NCBI GenBank assembly: GCA_013350335.1
Contig: CM023535.1
Location: 25,078,617 to 25,142,616 of the forward strand
Origin: Chimonanthus salicifolius
Lineage: Eukaryota > Streptophyta > Magnoliopsida > Laurales > Calycanthaceae
Direction: 5' to 3'
DNA: 64,000 nucleotides
Part shown: piece by piece, positions 12,701-25,000 of the stretch
Numbering within the stretch: position 1 is the first letter of the stretch
Layout: each line of letters starts with the position of its first letter
Position numbers and translations under genes: made by a program
Notes under the pieces: model-generated
What the model saw: the letters and a program-made list of their open reading frames with translations, nothing else
Told to the model about the DNA's origin: nothing
Databases searched by the model: none

Positions 12701-13440
12701 AAAGTCTGGGCTAGAACAATGTCAGACCCTACAAGGGATTAATGGATCTTCATGAAGTTGCGAAGAGAGAGTGTAAAGAATACTCAGAGGTATCCTAAGG
12801 ATCACCAGAAGCCCACTATAGATCGAAACACATGAGTTTATAAACAGAGAAACACCTCCAAACTGTCAATTTCGAGGCCCTCGAAGACGGCTTTGAGGGG
12901 CTCGAAGATGGTCGAGGAACTCTTGTTGGGAGCAATGCAGAATTACAGTTGGTTACTTTCATCTCTCAGCTCGAGGGGCTCGAACAAATATTTTATACTT
13001 CGAGGGCCTCGTGCTAAGAGTAATGCAAAAGAACAGAGTTTTTGCAGATAGAGGGGCTCGCTGAATCTCGAGGGGCTCAACAAAGATAACAAAATTTTTT
13101 CATTTTTAAAACTTCTTAAGGCTTGGTCCATTTGCCTAGGTTTGGCCGATTCAACCTAGAGTCCATTAAGGTCATTTTACCCGTATCATTGCCAAATACA
13201 TGATGAGATGCACATAATTTGCTTTTGGATCTTGATTCTTCAATCTTCATTCTTCCAAGGCAAGGTCTTACTTGGTCATGAAATTGACAGTAAATAGACT
13301 CAGTCAAACCGAGGTGTTAACGCTATGAGTTTGTATATGGGGGAACTTATGGTATATTTTTTAGTCCACGTGCGACAAGCATGTGTGACATTTTCTATTT
13401 TAGACCTTAGATGAGTCTGCGATAGAGGCTCGTAGATCAT
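12700..13440. other. LTR-like stretch with repeated CGAGG/CCTCG motifs
   Basis: No gene is seen. From 12872 to 13080 the motif GAGGGGCTCGA, or the near-palindrome TCGAGGCCCTCGA (12872-12884), recurs about seven times. Flanking text such as CTTCAATCTTCATTCTTCC is LTR-like. It appears to interrupt the preceding gypsy LTR, but no target duplication could be fixed. Confidence 0.3.
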
Positions 13441-13670
13441 TTCTAAGTGTGGCTATATATATATCCCTGAACAGCAAGCGCGCTACTAAAGTAGAGTTGG
13501 TGGCGCACGTGGCATTGGGGAAGAATGGGGATTCCTTTTTTCTTGAGCAAGAAATTGACTCTCTCTTTCTAGTATGCTTCTGAACTCCTTACTAGCTCTT
13601 ACGCTGTGGTATGCGGTTTACTTAAGCTGAAAACGTATCCCTTAATCAGCACACTACGGACTAGTTTTTA

Positions 13671-15518
13671 ATGATACGTAGTAAAAACTATATATATATA
13701 TATAAAGAAAAATCAATCGCGTTCTGGGCCCACATTGGCCTTCCACCTTCCACCTGGGTTTTTGACTCCGGCGCTACTCATCACGTGACTCATGATATCA
13801 CTCTGTTTACTTCTTTATCTCCTTCTTCCTCATCTGCTTCTGTGTTAACTGCCAATGGTGCCTCCTTGCCATTGGCAGGAGTGGGTTCTATCATGTCCTC
13901 CCCTTTGCATCTGTCTGACGTTTATTGCATACCTCATCTCACCTTGAACTTGATTTTTATAAGTCAATTATGTGATTCTGGATATCTTGTTAATTTTTCT
14001 CCCACTTCGTGCTTTGTGCAGGATCCTCATTCCAAGAGGCTAATTGGGACCGGTCGTAGAGAAGGAGGATTATATGTGTTAGAGCAGCTTCGTGTTCCTG
14101 ATGTAGCTGCCTCTTCAGTAGATTTGTCATCTTTTTGTTTGAGTTCCACCTCATCTACCTTTTATTTATGGCATTCTAGGCTTGGACATGTTTCGAGTAC
14201 CCTTTTGAAGTATTTAGCTTCCACTGGTGTTTTAGGCAATTTACCTAGTTTTGATATTTCTGATTGCAGTGGCTGTAAACTGGCAAAGTTTTCTGCCTTA
14301 CCTTTTAATAAAAGTTCGTCTATTTCTCTTGGTCCTTTTGATTTAATTCATTCTGATGTTTGGGGACCAGCCCCTATTGCTACAAAAGGGGGATCTCGAT
14401 ATTATGTCTCGTTTATTGATAATTATTCTCGATTTTGTTGGATTTACTTGATAAAACGTCGTTCTGAATTCTTTACGATTTTTCAAACTTTCCGGGCCCT
14501 TATTCGTACTCAGTTTTTCGCTACAATTAAATGCTTTCGCAGTGATTTGGGTGGTGAATACACCTCTGGCAATTTTTCAAATTTACTTTCCTCGGATAGG
14601 ACTGTTCATCAGTCCTCTTGCACTGACACTCCTCAGCAGAATGGGGTTGCGGAGAGAAAACATAGGCACATTATTGAAACTGCTCGATCTATGTTACTCT
14701 CTGCTAGTGTTCCTAACCTCTTTTGGGGAGAAGCGGTTCTCACCGCATCTCATGTGATTAACCGCATTCCTTCTGCTCTCACTTCTGGCAAATTTTCATT
14801 TGAATGTTTATATGATAACCTTCTAGATTATTTCTCATTGAAAGTTTTTTGTTGTACTTGTTTTGTGCTTCGTCCGAAATGTGAGCGCACAAAATTATCT
14901 ACCAAGTCTGCCATGTGTGTTTTTCTTGGTTATAGTGAGGGTCAAAAGGGATATCGTTGTTATGACCCCAGTGCACAGCTGTTGTATGTCTCACGTCAAG
15001 TTGTGTTTCTTAAGTATATTCCTTTCTTTTCTGTTCCTTCCAACTCTCGCACTTTTACTACATCCGATCTAGTATATATTGACCATTTCTCTGATATTGA
15101 TGATGTATCTGTGTCTACTCATGTACCTGCATTGTCTAACTGTTTTACTCCTGTTGAAGAATCGTCCTCTACAGATATTAATCCTCCCTCTCCTACTGTT
15201 GCCTCTCATTCGCCCTCTGCTGAAGTGGATCTTGCTACTTCACGTTATCCTTCACGCGTCCGTAAGCCTCCTACTCGTTTTGGTTATTCCTTTGATGATT
15301 TTGGTTATTCTTGTTATTCTTCTTCCTTTTCTTCGTTTCTCACTTCCATTCATACTCTCTCTGAACCAACCTCCTATAAAAAGGCTAGTTGTGATCCTCT
15401 CCGGCAACAGGCTATAGATGAAAAACTTTCTAGCATTGCACAAAACAGGTACATGGGAGTTGGTTGCTCTTCCTCAGGACAAACGGGCCATGGGTTGCAA
15501 ATGGGTATACAAGATTAA
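13671..15518 (+). pseudogene. Copia polyprotein fragment: protease and integrase
   Basis: A 615-codon open frame. The retropepsin-type active site DSGAT is at residues 32-36. A GAG-pre-integrase segment with a zinc-binding pair (LWHSRLGH, then CSGCK) follows at about 165-205. The integrase core shows the three acidic positions in HSDVWGP, RSDLGGEY and NGVAER. In a live element this polyprotein processes gag-pol and joins cDNA to the host chromosome. The native start is lost: the first ~18 residues come from unrelated upstream DNA, so ATG 13671 is not the real start. The frame is lost by frameshift near 15418, before reverse transcriptase. Confidence 0.9.
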
Positions 15519-16877
15519 GACCAAGTCTGATGGGTCAATTGAGCGATATAAGGCCCGATTGGTTGCTAAGGGTTTTGCTCAGGAATATGGTATTCACTAT
15601 GAGGAGACTTTTGCTCCTGTTGCTAAAATGACATCTTTTCGCACTTTACTCGCAGTTGCTTCTATTCATCAATAGCATTTGTCGCAGATGGATGTTAAAA
15701 ATGCATTTCTGAATGGTGACCTCTCTGAAGAAATCTACATGGTTCCTCCTCCAGGTGTTGCTCATCGTCATGGAGACGTTTGTCTGCTTCGAAAGGCGTT
15801 ATATGGTCTCAAACAGGCACCTCGTGCTTGGTTTGATAAGTTCCCTACAGTGATTGATTCTCTTGGTTTTCACTCCAATGCTCATGACTCCGCTCTCTTT
15901 GTGCGTTCCACCTCTGCTGGTCGTATTCTCCTCCTTTTGTACGTTGATGACATGATCTTGATGGCATTGTCCAGTTGAAACTACAGTTACAAAGCCATTT
16001 TGATATGAAAGACTTGGGGGTATTGCGATACTTTCTTGGGATAGAAGTTGCATCATCTCCCAAAGGTATTTTCTCTCTCAATCCAAGTATACTGCAGATG
16101 TTCTTCGCAGAGCTCGGATTACTGACACTAGACCAGTTGAGACACCTCTAGAGCTCAATGTTCATTACACTTCCTCTGATGGTGTGCCTTTGGCCGATTC
16201 TACGCTGTATCGCACTATAGTGGGAAGTTTGGTTTATCTCACCATTACATGTCTTGACATTGCATATGTTATTCATATTGTGAGTCAGTTTGTCTCTTCA
16301 CCGACCACTATTCATTGGGCAGCAGTTGTTCGTATTTTGCGGTATGTTCGTGGCACTTTATATCAGAGTTTACTTCTTTCTTCCGAGTCTACCTTGGAGC
16401 TACGCGTTTTTTCTGATGCTGGTTGCGCAGGTGATCCTTCTGATCGCAAATCTACTACTGGCTTCTGTGTGTTCCTTGGTGACACTCTCATTTCCTAGGA
16501 AAAGTAAAAAGCAAGATGTTGTTGCTCGTTCATCTGCTGAAGCAGAGTATCGTGGAATAGCCTCTACTACAGCTGAGATCGTTTGGCTTCGTTGGTTACT
16601 TACATATATGGGTGTCTCTCTCTCTGCTCCCACATCCATGTATTATGATAATAAGAGTGTTATTCAAATAGCACATAATTCAATGTTTCATGAGCGTACC
16701 AAGCATATTGAGTTGGACTGCCATTTCGTGTGCCATCATCTTCAGCTTGGCACGATTTCACTTCCCTTTGTTCCCTCTGCATTGCAACTAGCTGACTTCT
16801 TCAAGAAGTCTCATACCATTGCGCGCTTTCAATTTCTTCTTAGCAAACTCTCAATGCTTAACTTTGTACCATCGTGA
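15418..16877 (+). pseudogene. Copia reverse transcriptase/RNase H remnant
   Basis: This continues element F in other frames. The reverse transcriptase reads GCKWVYKIK, an in-frame TAG at 15673-15675, [22 protein letters not shown] and the catalytic YVDDMIL (near 15940). A frameshift follows near 15970-16000, before [13 protein letters not shown]. The RNase H domain starts around 16184 with FSDAGCAGDPSDRKSTTGF, is broken near 16490, and resumes with SSAEAEYRG and DNKSVIQIAHN. It ends at 16875-16877, just before the polypurine tract. At least three frameshifts and one stop make it a dead copy. Confidence 0.9.
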
Positions 16878-16890
16878 GTTTGAGGGAGGG

Positions 16891-17812
16891 TGTTAGATTG
16901 TATCACCTTCCTCTTATTAAGTATAAGGGTAGCTTAGTACTTTTCTTATCCTTTAGTTAGGGTTTTCCATGTATATATAACTCTATCTTATGAAATGACA
17001 ATTAAGGTTTTTGGATTCTAATACCTTGTACACCCCTCTTCTTACCTTCTCAAACCCATAAGAAAGAACCCTTCTTCTAACCATATATTGCTCTCTTCTT
17101 GTGCTTCTTGTGGTTGTCACATCCCCTACGCTATAACCCAAGCAAATTGTCTCACGTGCTTTCTTGCTTCTCTATTTCACTTCTTCACAATGTCGTGCCA
17201 AGCACAATTATGTGAATCTGTCATATGTAGCCAACCCACAACCCTTTGAACTGGGGTGTTCCTTGTATGCAAACGACCCCTCCACACACTCAACTATGCG
17301 CCTTCCACGTGATATGTGGCCAAGAAAGAACTCCCTTTTGTCAAGCCTCCTCCAACGCATGTGATCTCCACACCACACACATCTCTCTGGTGCTCTCCCG
17401 TGCTTTTCTACCTCACATGAATGCCATGTGCAGAATACCCGAGCACTTCACAGTGTGTGTGTCTTCACAATGCATACGGCCAAAAGGCCCTCCACAATGT
17501 TGCATGCGGCCAAGAGGCCTTCTCTTAATTGTCGTGTGAATCCCTATCACCAAGCACATTCAAAGGCTTCCTATTTCAAAGCTCCTCCAATGCATACAAC
17601 ACCCTACTTTTTCTCTCTACAAAGAAACCCAGTTGTATTTCCTGCTTTTAAGATCCTGATCTTAAGAAACTTACCTTAGTTGCAAATAGCACACGTCAAT
17701 GCCACCTTGGGCAACTGGAATTGCTAATTACCGTGGACCTCATACCCAATTTGAGCCACACCCCCAACAAGTTCTTACTTCAAAAATGTTATCATGTCAT
17801 GTTTTTCTAACG
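16891..17812 (+). mobile_element. 3' LTR of copia element F (right end uncertain)
   Basis: It starts TGTTAGATTG after the polypurine tract. The right end is proposed at 17812 because TTCTAACG there pairs with the opening TGTTAGA and is followed at once by a primer-binding-site-like CGGTATCAGAGCGGG. A much shorter LTR ending near 17080 (TTCTAACC) is also possible. No second copy exists in the window to decide. The open frames at 17164-17679 show no recognisable domain. Confidence 0.5.
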
Positions 17813-17827
17813 CGGTATCAGAGCGGG
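17813..17827 (+). promoter_or_regulatory. Primer-binding-site-like sequence
   Basis: CGGTATCAGAGCGGG matches the initiator-Met-tRNA primer-binding site of plant copia elements (TGGTATCAGAGC) except for the first base. It stands downstream of a 3' LTR, where it is not expected. Confidence 0.55.
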
Positions 17828-18476
17828 TTCCACATGCAACCTCAAGACACAGGTGCACGTTAAGGCATGTGAAAAGTTTACACGATTTTCTAACATTAAT
17901 TTGGGCTCCATTGCATTCTGAGGGTGAAAAGAACACGACCTTCCTAGATTGGACTTGAACCGGAACCACCGCTATTGAAAAGGGAGCAAAAAAAAAATAG
18001 GAAGGATAATCTGCCCATGGTGGTGACTATCAGATTGCAAAAAACATAGTATAAAAACTCCGGTGAGTCTACCTGGGTTAATTCAAAGTTGAAACTTCAA
18101 AAAAATATTGCTGGTTTCAGCAGAGACAGGTTTCACAAACTGTTGATTAAAGATTGGTATAATTAAATAGCCAAGTCACCGATTCAGCATGAAAAAGTGT
18201 ATATAATAATATAATAGACTCAAGCACATCAAGAGAAAAAGGTGCACATATGGATAGAAGTTATCTCTCTTTCATGCGGTAGAGGCTGTGGTCATATACA
18301 TCTCAACAAAATAATCTAACGAATAACTGCTTATCTGCAAATTATTTACTTGAAAATATATAATTCTATTGGGCCAAGATTACCTTCTACATGCAACTGG
18401 AGAGGTTAATGAGATACTCCCTTTTGACAATGCTGTTTCTTCTTCGGTCGTTCTGTATAGCAATGCCATTGCAAAT
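17828..18476. other. Intergenic, probably includes the 3' UTR of the C2H2 gene
   Basis: No coding sequence is recognised. The right part lies directly downstream of the minus-strand gene's TGA and probably carries its 3' UTR and polyadenylation site, but I could not fix a signal. Confidence 0.4.
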
Positions 18477-19090
18477 TCATTTGACCCATGAACAACACAC
18501 AAATGGAACCCAGATCTTCCTCTTTCCTCTCTTAGCCACCGGCAACCTTGCCGGAGAGTTCCATTCCTTGTCAATGACTCCGGTAGTTGCAGGTGATGTC
18601 AAGAGTTTGGTAGTTGTCTTGCCTTGGAACCCATTATCTTGTAAGGCTTGAAGTTCATTGGGTTTCCTTGTAGCATACTTTTGTGTAGCCAGGGATAGCG
18701 ATGGCTTCTTGCTTTCAAGGTTTGCTTCAACCAGAAGATGGCCCAAGGGAGTACGGGCTTTCCCAGAGCTCCAATTCACCACCTTTGCTATGATCTCTTC
18801 ATTTTTCTTCCTTCCTTGAGATTCATTTACGACATTTGTCAGAGAAGGAAACCACCCAGATTTAGTAGGAGAGTCTTGACATTGAGGTTCCTGTCTAGAT
18901 TGAAATTCAGAAGTGGGCACTCTGTGGGCATCTTTGCTGGGTTCAACCAGAGTCATGAAAGAAGGTGCATCGAATAGATACGTGCCATTAGTGCAGTGCT
19001 CCTTGCTTGTTAGTATGTTGATGTTTGGGGCAGCTTCAGTGCTAATAAGTGGAGTATCTGATGCATCTCTCATGGAAGGAACTATTCCAT
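18477..19090 (-). CDS. C2H2 gene, coding exon 4 (C-terminal domain)
   Basis: The exon has 614 nt, acceptor GGTTTTGCAG|AT at 19092-19091, and TGA at 18479-18477. It encodes about 204 residues, with [18 protein letters not shown], then [10 protein letters not shown], then the basic [14 protein letters not shown] end. The compositional change from acidic repeats to a Lys/Arg/Trp-containing tail suggests the second structured or interaction region of the protein. The frame is open upstream to 19190, but phase and the acceptor support starting at 19090. Confidence 0.78.
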
Positions 19091-22000
19091 CTGCAAAACC
19101 AATGAAAAATTCATCAAAGCACCAGGCAATAGAAATTTCCCCTCCTCCGTAACAATGCTCGGAAAAGTTAGCATTTGAGCTGAAGCCCAAATGTCATTTC
19201 CATGTCAGTCAAATGCTGAATTATTTTGTTAGAAAAAGAATCAAAGACTGATCTTGCAATATTTCTGCCTGTGTTTGAGAAGCTTCAAAGTCGGCACTAT
19301 AGAAAATTTGTGCTATTGAAATAATACAAATTAGGCTTATCCAATGCATCCTTATCTTTAGATCAGGTATGAGAATACCATGCTTTGATCATTATCACAT
19401 AGCAAGCAGCAATTTAGTGGAGGAACAGTTTTGCTTAGTCATTCGTGATAGTATTAAGTGGAGGAACTATCAAAGAATGAAGTTGACCATGGTCACAGTT
19501 TCTCACCAGAGCTAAAATGCCATTTAGGACTTCTAGTGGACCCCATTTGCCCGATCACCTGAAGGATCTGACCAAAATTCATGGCTATACATCGTGTTGG
19601 AATTTAGATACAACATTAGGCATAAATGATATCTGAATACATGTGTAATGGTACAACGGGACAACTTTTTTTCTGACAATGCAACAGAACAAAACTTTGA
19701 AGATGATTATGATGAGTTGATGACGATGATGACATTTCTAATGGTAAATGGAAAAACATCTAATCTAAGTCTTAATTCATCTTCGGCTTCCACTTTCTGT
19801 CCTGAATTTTTACTTAATGTATCGAAATTTTAGAAGTACCTTTGATCCATTTGGATCATGATCTGCATCTTCAGATCTCACTGGATTCAGGTTTGGATTT
19901 TGTACGTATCAGTCTTGGATATAGACCCAATCCTAGCAATCAGATTCGGATCAACCAATGATTTAACCTGAACCCAATTCGGCAAAACCCTATAATTGTC
20001 ATGCATTGAATCTTTCCTCAAGATATCATAAATAGAAAGTAATGAACAGTGAAAAATGTAAGGAAGTTGCCTGTCAATGGGATGAGATGAGATTTAGATT
20101 TGTTCAAAGCTTAGGTTTAAATGGTCATGTCTGGCCTAGCATGCTGGACCATTCAAAATTTTAGGTTCCTTGGTTCCCCCAGCCTATTGACAACCTTAGC
20201 AGGAAGTTTACGAATCTGAGAAACGGGTAAGAAACCATGAATTGTGGCGATGGACCTGATTCAACCCTTAGGTAAAACAAGTCTAAACTGAAACAAACAA
20301 GAAAATCATGAGAAGAAAACAAAATAGAACAATTACCTGATACAGAACCCCAAAAGCCTTCAACACTATCAGTTTGGCTGATGGAATCAACTGAAGCATC
20401 CATGGCCAACACTGAGGCATTAAAATTTCTTTTAGGAATGGTATCATCAATTCCCTCTTGTACAGAATGAGATTGAATAATAGAAGTGTCTCCCTGAATG
20501 AAATTTGTGCTGCAGTTCTCTAGGCTCATGGAACTTGAACTCACATGGTCATCAGGAATGAAGGACAGTGTATTAGACTGACATAATCCAACTCCACTGA
20601 CCCTAATCAGTTTTAGATCTTCACGAAGGCTCCCAATTTGTTCTTCTGTCTTCAGAACCAAAGGATCAACACAACTTCCATGCTCAATTCTTTCCTGAGA
20701 ATCTTCATCCTGGTTCTTCGGTTGTTCAGGATAAAGTTTTGATGAGTCATCTGGGTGGCTGGTATTGATATCCATTCTTTTTGAGCTTACAGCTGTGCCC
20801 AGCTGATTCACTACCAGTTCGTACATTCCAAAATCTGCTTGAAAATGTTGCTTTCCTTCAGATTCAGTACCTGCATATTTTTTACTATGATCCTTCACCC
20901 CAATAGTATGGTCATCCCTAACTTCATGAACAGTGTCATGAGCACCATTGACTATTGCAGTTTCCTGGCAAAGTATAGTTCCTGCAGCAGGATTTGCAGT
21001 GCTACTTCCAGCTGCATCTACAACTTGAGTTTCAGGTAGGATATCACAAGACAGATCATGGTGGTGTTCCTGCTCTAGGAAGTAGTAGTCCAGTTTGTTT
21101 TCCTCCCCATGGTTGCCAATTGCATCTATTGTACTTGAAAAGTGAATCAAATCATTGATAGCAGTTGCCTTGTTTGTTTTAGCAGATTTTCCGTAAGTGG
21201 TCTTATCAGGATATGCTTCTAGATCATCTGAGTTGAGATCTTCAAGTGCACATCCAACAGAACCAACCTCAACAAATTGAGATCCTTCACAGTTGCAATT
21301 CAGGCAGCTTTGATCAACAATCAAATCTTCATTTCTATAATTGCTCACAGTCTTGTCCACTTTAAGGCTGTCTTCCTGCACTTGGGTGGTTGAAGGACTC
21401 TCTGCAGTGTCACTTGATGTAACCAATATAAGCCCAGGATTAGTAACATGAACTTCTGTACTCCTTACTGCATCGACAATGGAAGATATCTGAGAGACCC
21501 CTTGTTGCACTGGTTCATCTTTTTCGCAAACTTGGGACTTCATCTCAGATATGCTTTCAACCATTACATATACAGATGTGGAAAGGTTGACTGGATTTTC
21601 ATCCACCTTTCGATGCTCATCACAACCTTTGCTTATATCACTTGGACTCTCAAAATCCACTTTTATCCTGGAATCAGCTGGCATACTTCCTCTTGAAATG
21701 GAAGCCGTTGCTGCAAAATCACCCGTATGTTCACCACCTTCAGTTTCAGTAGCCCTTGATTCTATGGTAGGACACAGTTCATTTTGAGAATTTTGCCTTT
21801 CAGATGTAACAACTTCAAATGGACTAGAAGCAATTCCAACATATTGAGATCCTACATCATCACGATTTCCATCCGTACAGATTTGATCAACAATGAACTC
21901 TTCTTCCTTGGTCATGCTCAGAGTCTTGTCCTCTTGAAGGCCATATTCCTTCGTTTGCATGGTTGAAGGAGCATCCACAGTTTCATCCAATGCAACCAAC

Positions 22001-25000
22001 ATGAGCCCCAATTGTTCAATCACGTCACTTGGATTCTCAACATTTGCTTGCTTCTTGAAATCAGCCGGCACGCTTCCTTCTGAAACTAGAGGAGTTGCTG
22101 CAGAATCACCCATATGTTCACCATCTTCAGTTTCTGAAGCCATCACCTCTTTAGTAGGAAATACTTCATTCCATGAATTTTGTTGTGTAGATGCATCAAC
22201 TGCACATCCACTGGAACCAAGCCCAACAAATTGAGATCCTCCATTGTTGCAATCTCTATCCATACAGGGATCAACAATGGACTCTTCATCCATAGTCTTG
22301 TTCACTGTCAAATCCACATGAAGGCCATCTTCCTTCAGTTGCATGATTGGAGGAATATCGACAATTTCACCTGATGCAACTGATATAAGCCCCAAATGAT
22401 CTTCTGCTTCAACCATATTACTTGGATTCTCAACATTCACTTCTTTCTTCGAACCGGCTGGAAAACTTCCTTCTGTAACTTGAGAAGTTGCTGCAAAACC
22501 AACCATATGTTCAACACCACTTTCTGTAGCTCTCAATTCTGTAGTAGGAAACACTTCATTCTGAGAAATTTTCCATCCAGAAGTGTCAACTGCACATCCA
22601 CTGGAACCAAGCCAAAAAAATTGTGATCCTTCATCATTGTGATTTCTATCCATACAGCTTCGATCGACAACAACCTCTTCTTCCGAAGTCTTGATCACTG
22701 TCATTTCCACTTCATAGTTATCTTCCTCCACTTGCATGGTTGAAGGAATATCCATAGCTTCACTTGACGAGAATGACAAGAACCCCAAATGATCTTCCAC
22801 TTCAACCATATCACTTGAATTATCAACATCCACATCTTTCCTGGAATCTGCTGGCATGCCTCCTGAAACTTGAGCAGTTGCATCAAAATCACCCATAGAT
22901 TTACTACCTTCAGTTTCTGTAGCCCTCAATTCTGTAATGGGAAACACTACATTCTGAGAATTTTGCCATCCAGAAGCGTCAACCACATATGCACCAGAAG
23001 CAAATTGAGATCCTTCATCATTGTGCTCTCTGTCGATAGAGCTTTGATTAATAACAAGTTCTTCATCTGTAATCTTGCTCACTGTGTTATCCACTTGAAA
23101 CCTTTCTTCTGTCACTTGCATGGTTGAAGGAATATCCATCGTTTCAACTGATACAATTGACATGACCCCCGAATGATCTTCCACTTCAACCATACCACTT
23201 GGATTCTCAACATTCACTTCTTTCTTTGAATCAGTTTTCATGCTTCCGTCTGAAACGTGAGAAGTTGCTGCAAAATTGGCCAAACGTTCACCGACTTCTG
23301 TTTCTTTATCTCTCACTTCATTCTGAGGATTCTTCCATCCAGAAGTACCAACCTCACATCCACCAGAACCGAGCCCAACAAATTGAGACCCTTCAGCACT
23401 ATGCTCTGTGTCCAGGCAGATAGGATCAACAGCAAACTCTTCATTCATAGTCTCACTCACTGTCTCATCCACTTGAAGGCCATCTTCCCTCACTAGCATG
23501 GCTGAAGGAATATCTACAATTTCAACTGAAGCAAATGACTCGAGCCCCAAATGATCTTCTGCTTCAACCCTATCCCTTGGATTCTCAACATTCACTTCTT
23601 TCTTCGAACCAGCTGGAACACTTCCTTCTGTAACTTGAGAAGTTGTTGCAAAATCACCCATATGTTCAACACCTTCATTTTCTGTAACCCTCAATTCTGC
23701 GGTGGGAAAAAGTTCATTCTGACAATTTTGCCATCCAGATGTATCAACTGCACATCCACCAGAACCAAGCCCAACAAATTGAGATCCTTCATCTTTGCAC
23801 ACTCTGTCCATACCGCTTTGATTGACAATAAACTCTTCACCCACACTCTTGCTCTCTATCTTATCCACTTGAAGACTATCTTGTACTTGCATGGTTTTAG
23901 TAATATCCAGAGTTTCACCTGATGCAACTGACATGAGCCCCAAATGATCTTCCAGTTCAATAGGATTATTAACATGAAGAACTGTAGTCCCTATTGTCTT
24001 GGCAGAGGCATATGTCTGAGATATCTCTTGTTGCACTGGCTCATCTTCTTTACAAACTTCAGACTTCATCTCAGATAAGTCTTCAATCATTACATTTGTA
24101 GATGTTGAAAGGACATTTGGAGTCCTTTCATCCATCTTTTCATGATGATCACAACCTTTTACCTTTCCACTTGGAATGTCAACATTCACATCTTTCTCAG
24201 AATCAGCCTGCCTTCTTAGTTCAGGAACATGAGCAATTCCCACAAAACGATCCAGATGTTCTTCACCTCCAGTTTCTGTATCCCTAAAATCCATATGAGA
24301 AAACATTTCATTATGAGTGTCTTGCTTCACAGATGTATCAATTTTCTCTTCTTGAGTATTAAAGATTGCTGAGAAGGGCTCCTTCAAATCTACAACCATC
24401 TCCTCAGAAGAGGCTTCCATTGCTATTATACTTGCACCAGTGGAGTCAAATGGAACTTCAGTGAGCCCATCCATCTCATGAAACTTAGAATCTGTCTCAG
24501 AGCAGTCAAGTGTTGACTTACTGGATAGTATCTCCACAGTTGGTAGGTTTAAAGTTGTAGCAGTTTTCCTATTACCTTCTGTTTCCAAATTAGAGGCAGC
24601 TTCAATCACTTTCTCAAAGGTGGTATTTGTTCTCTCCACAGAATCACATGTTCCAGTTTCCACTGGAGACTCTTTATCTCTTGCTGCTGGCTCCGCAACC
24701 AAAGAGGCACCATTGATATCTGAAACAGATGGCCGAACAACATTGGTAGAGAGTAAGGCCTGATCATGGATATATATTCCACTATCCAGATCAATTGATC
24801 TACTTTTCAACAAATCAGCATTCTGAATATGGTTATGCTGTGTTTGATCCTTTGATTGCGAGTTGTTATCCATAGACACTACACAGAGAAATACAGAACT
24901 GGATAAGATGCTTACCATAACTTAAACTCATGCTAATCAAAACATTAAAATTAAAGCTTCTGAGAACACTGAGACATGACGGTGTTCAAATGAACATGCA

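Larger units (their letters stand above)
13671..16890 (+). mobile_element. 5'-truncated Ty1/copia element F
   Basis: The element runs from protease through integrase, reverse transcriptase and RNase H in the copia order and ends at a TGAGGGAGGG polypurine tract (16881-16890). Gag and the 5' LTR are missing. Recognisable copia text begins near 13735, just after an (AT)n run. Its 3' LTR starts TGTTAGATTG at 16891. Confidence 0.9.

Noticed and set aside
20839..24287. Many plus-strand frames of 60-123 codons opposite the giant exon
   Set aside because: They are antisense shadows of exon 3 and share its ~390-bp periodicity. No start context or domain supports them.
24879..24918. Using ATG 24918 as the start of the repeat protein
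   Set aside because: The 40 nt before 24878 read as intron with a good acceptor, and the phase joins perfectly to the zinc-finger exon.
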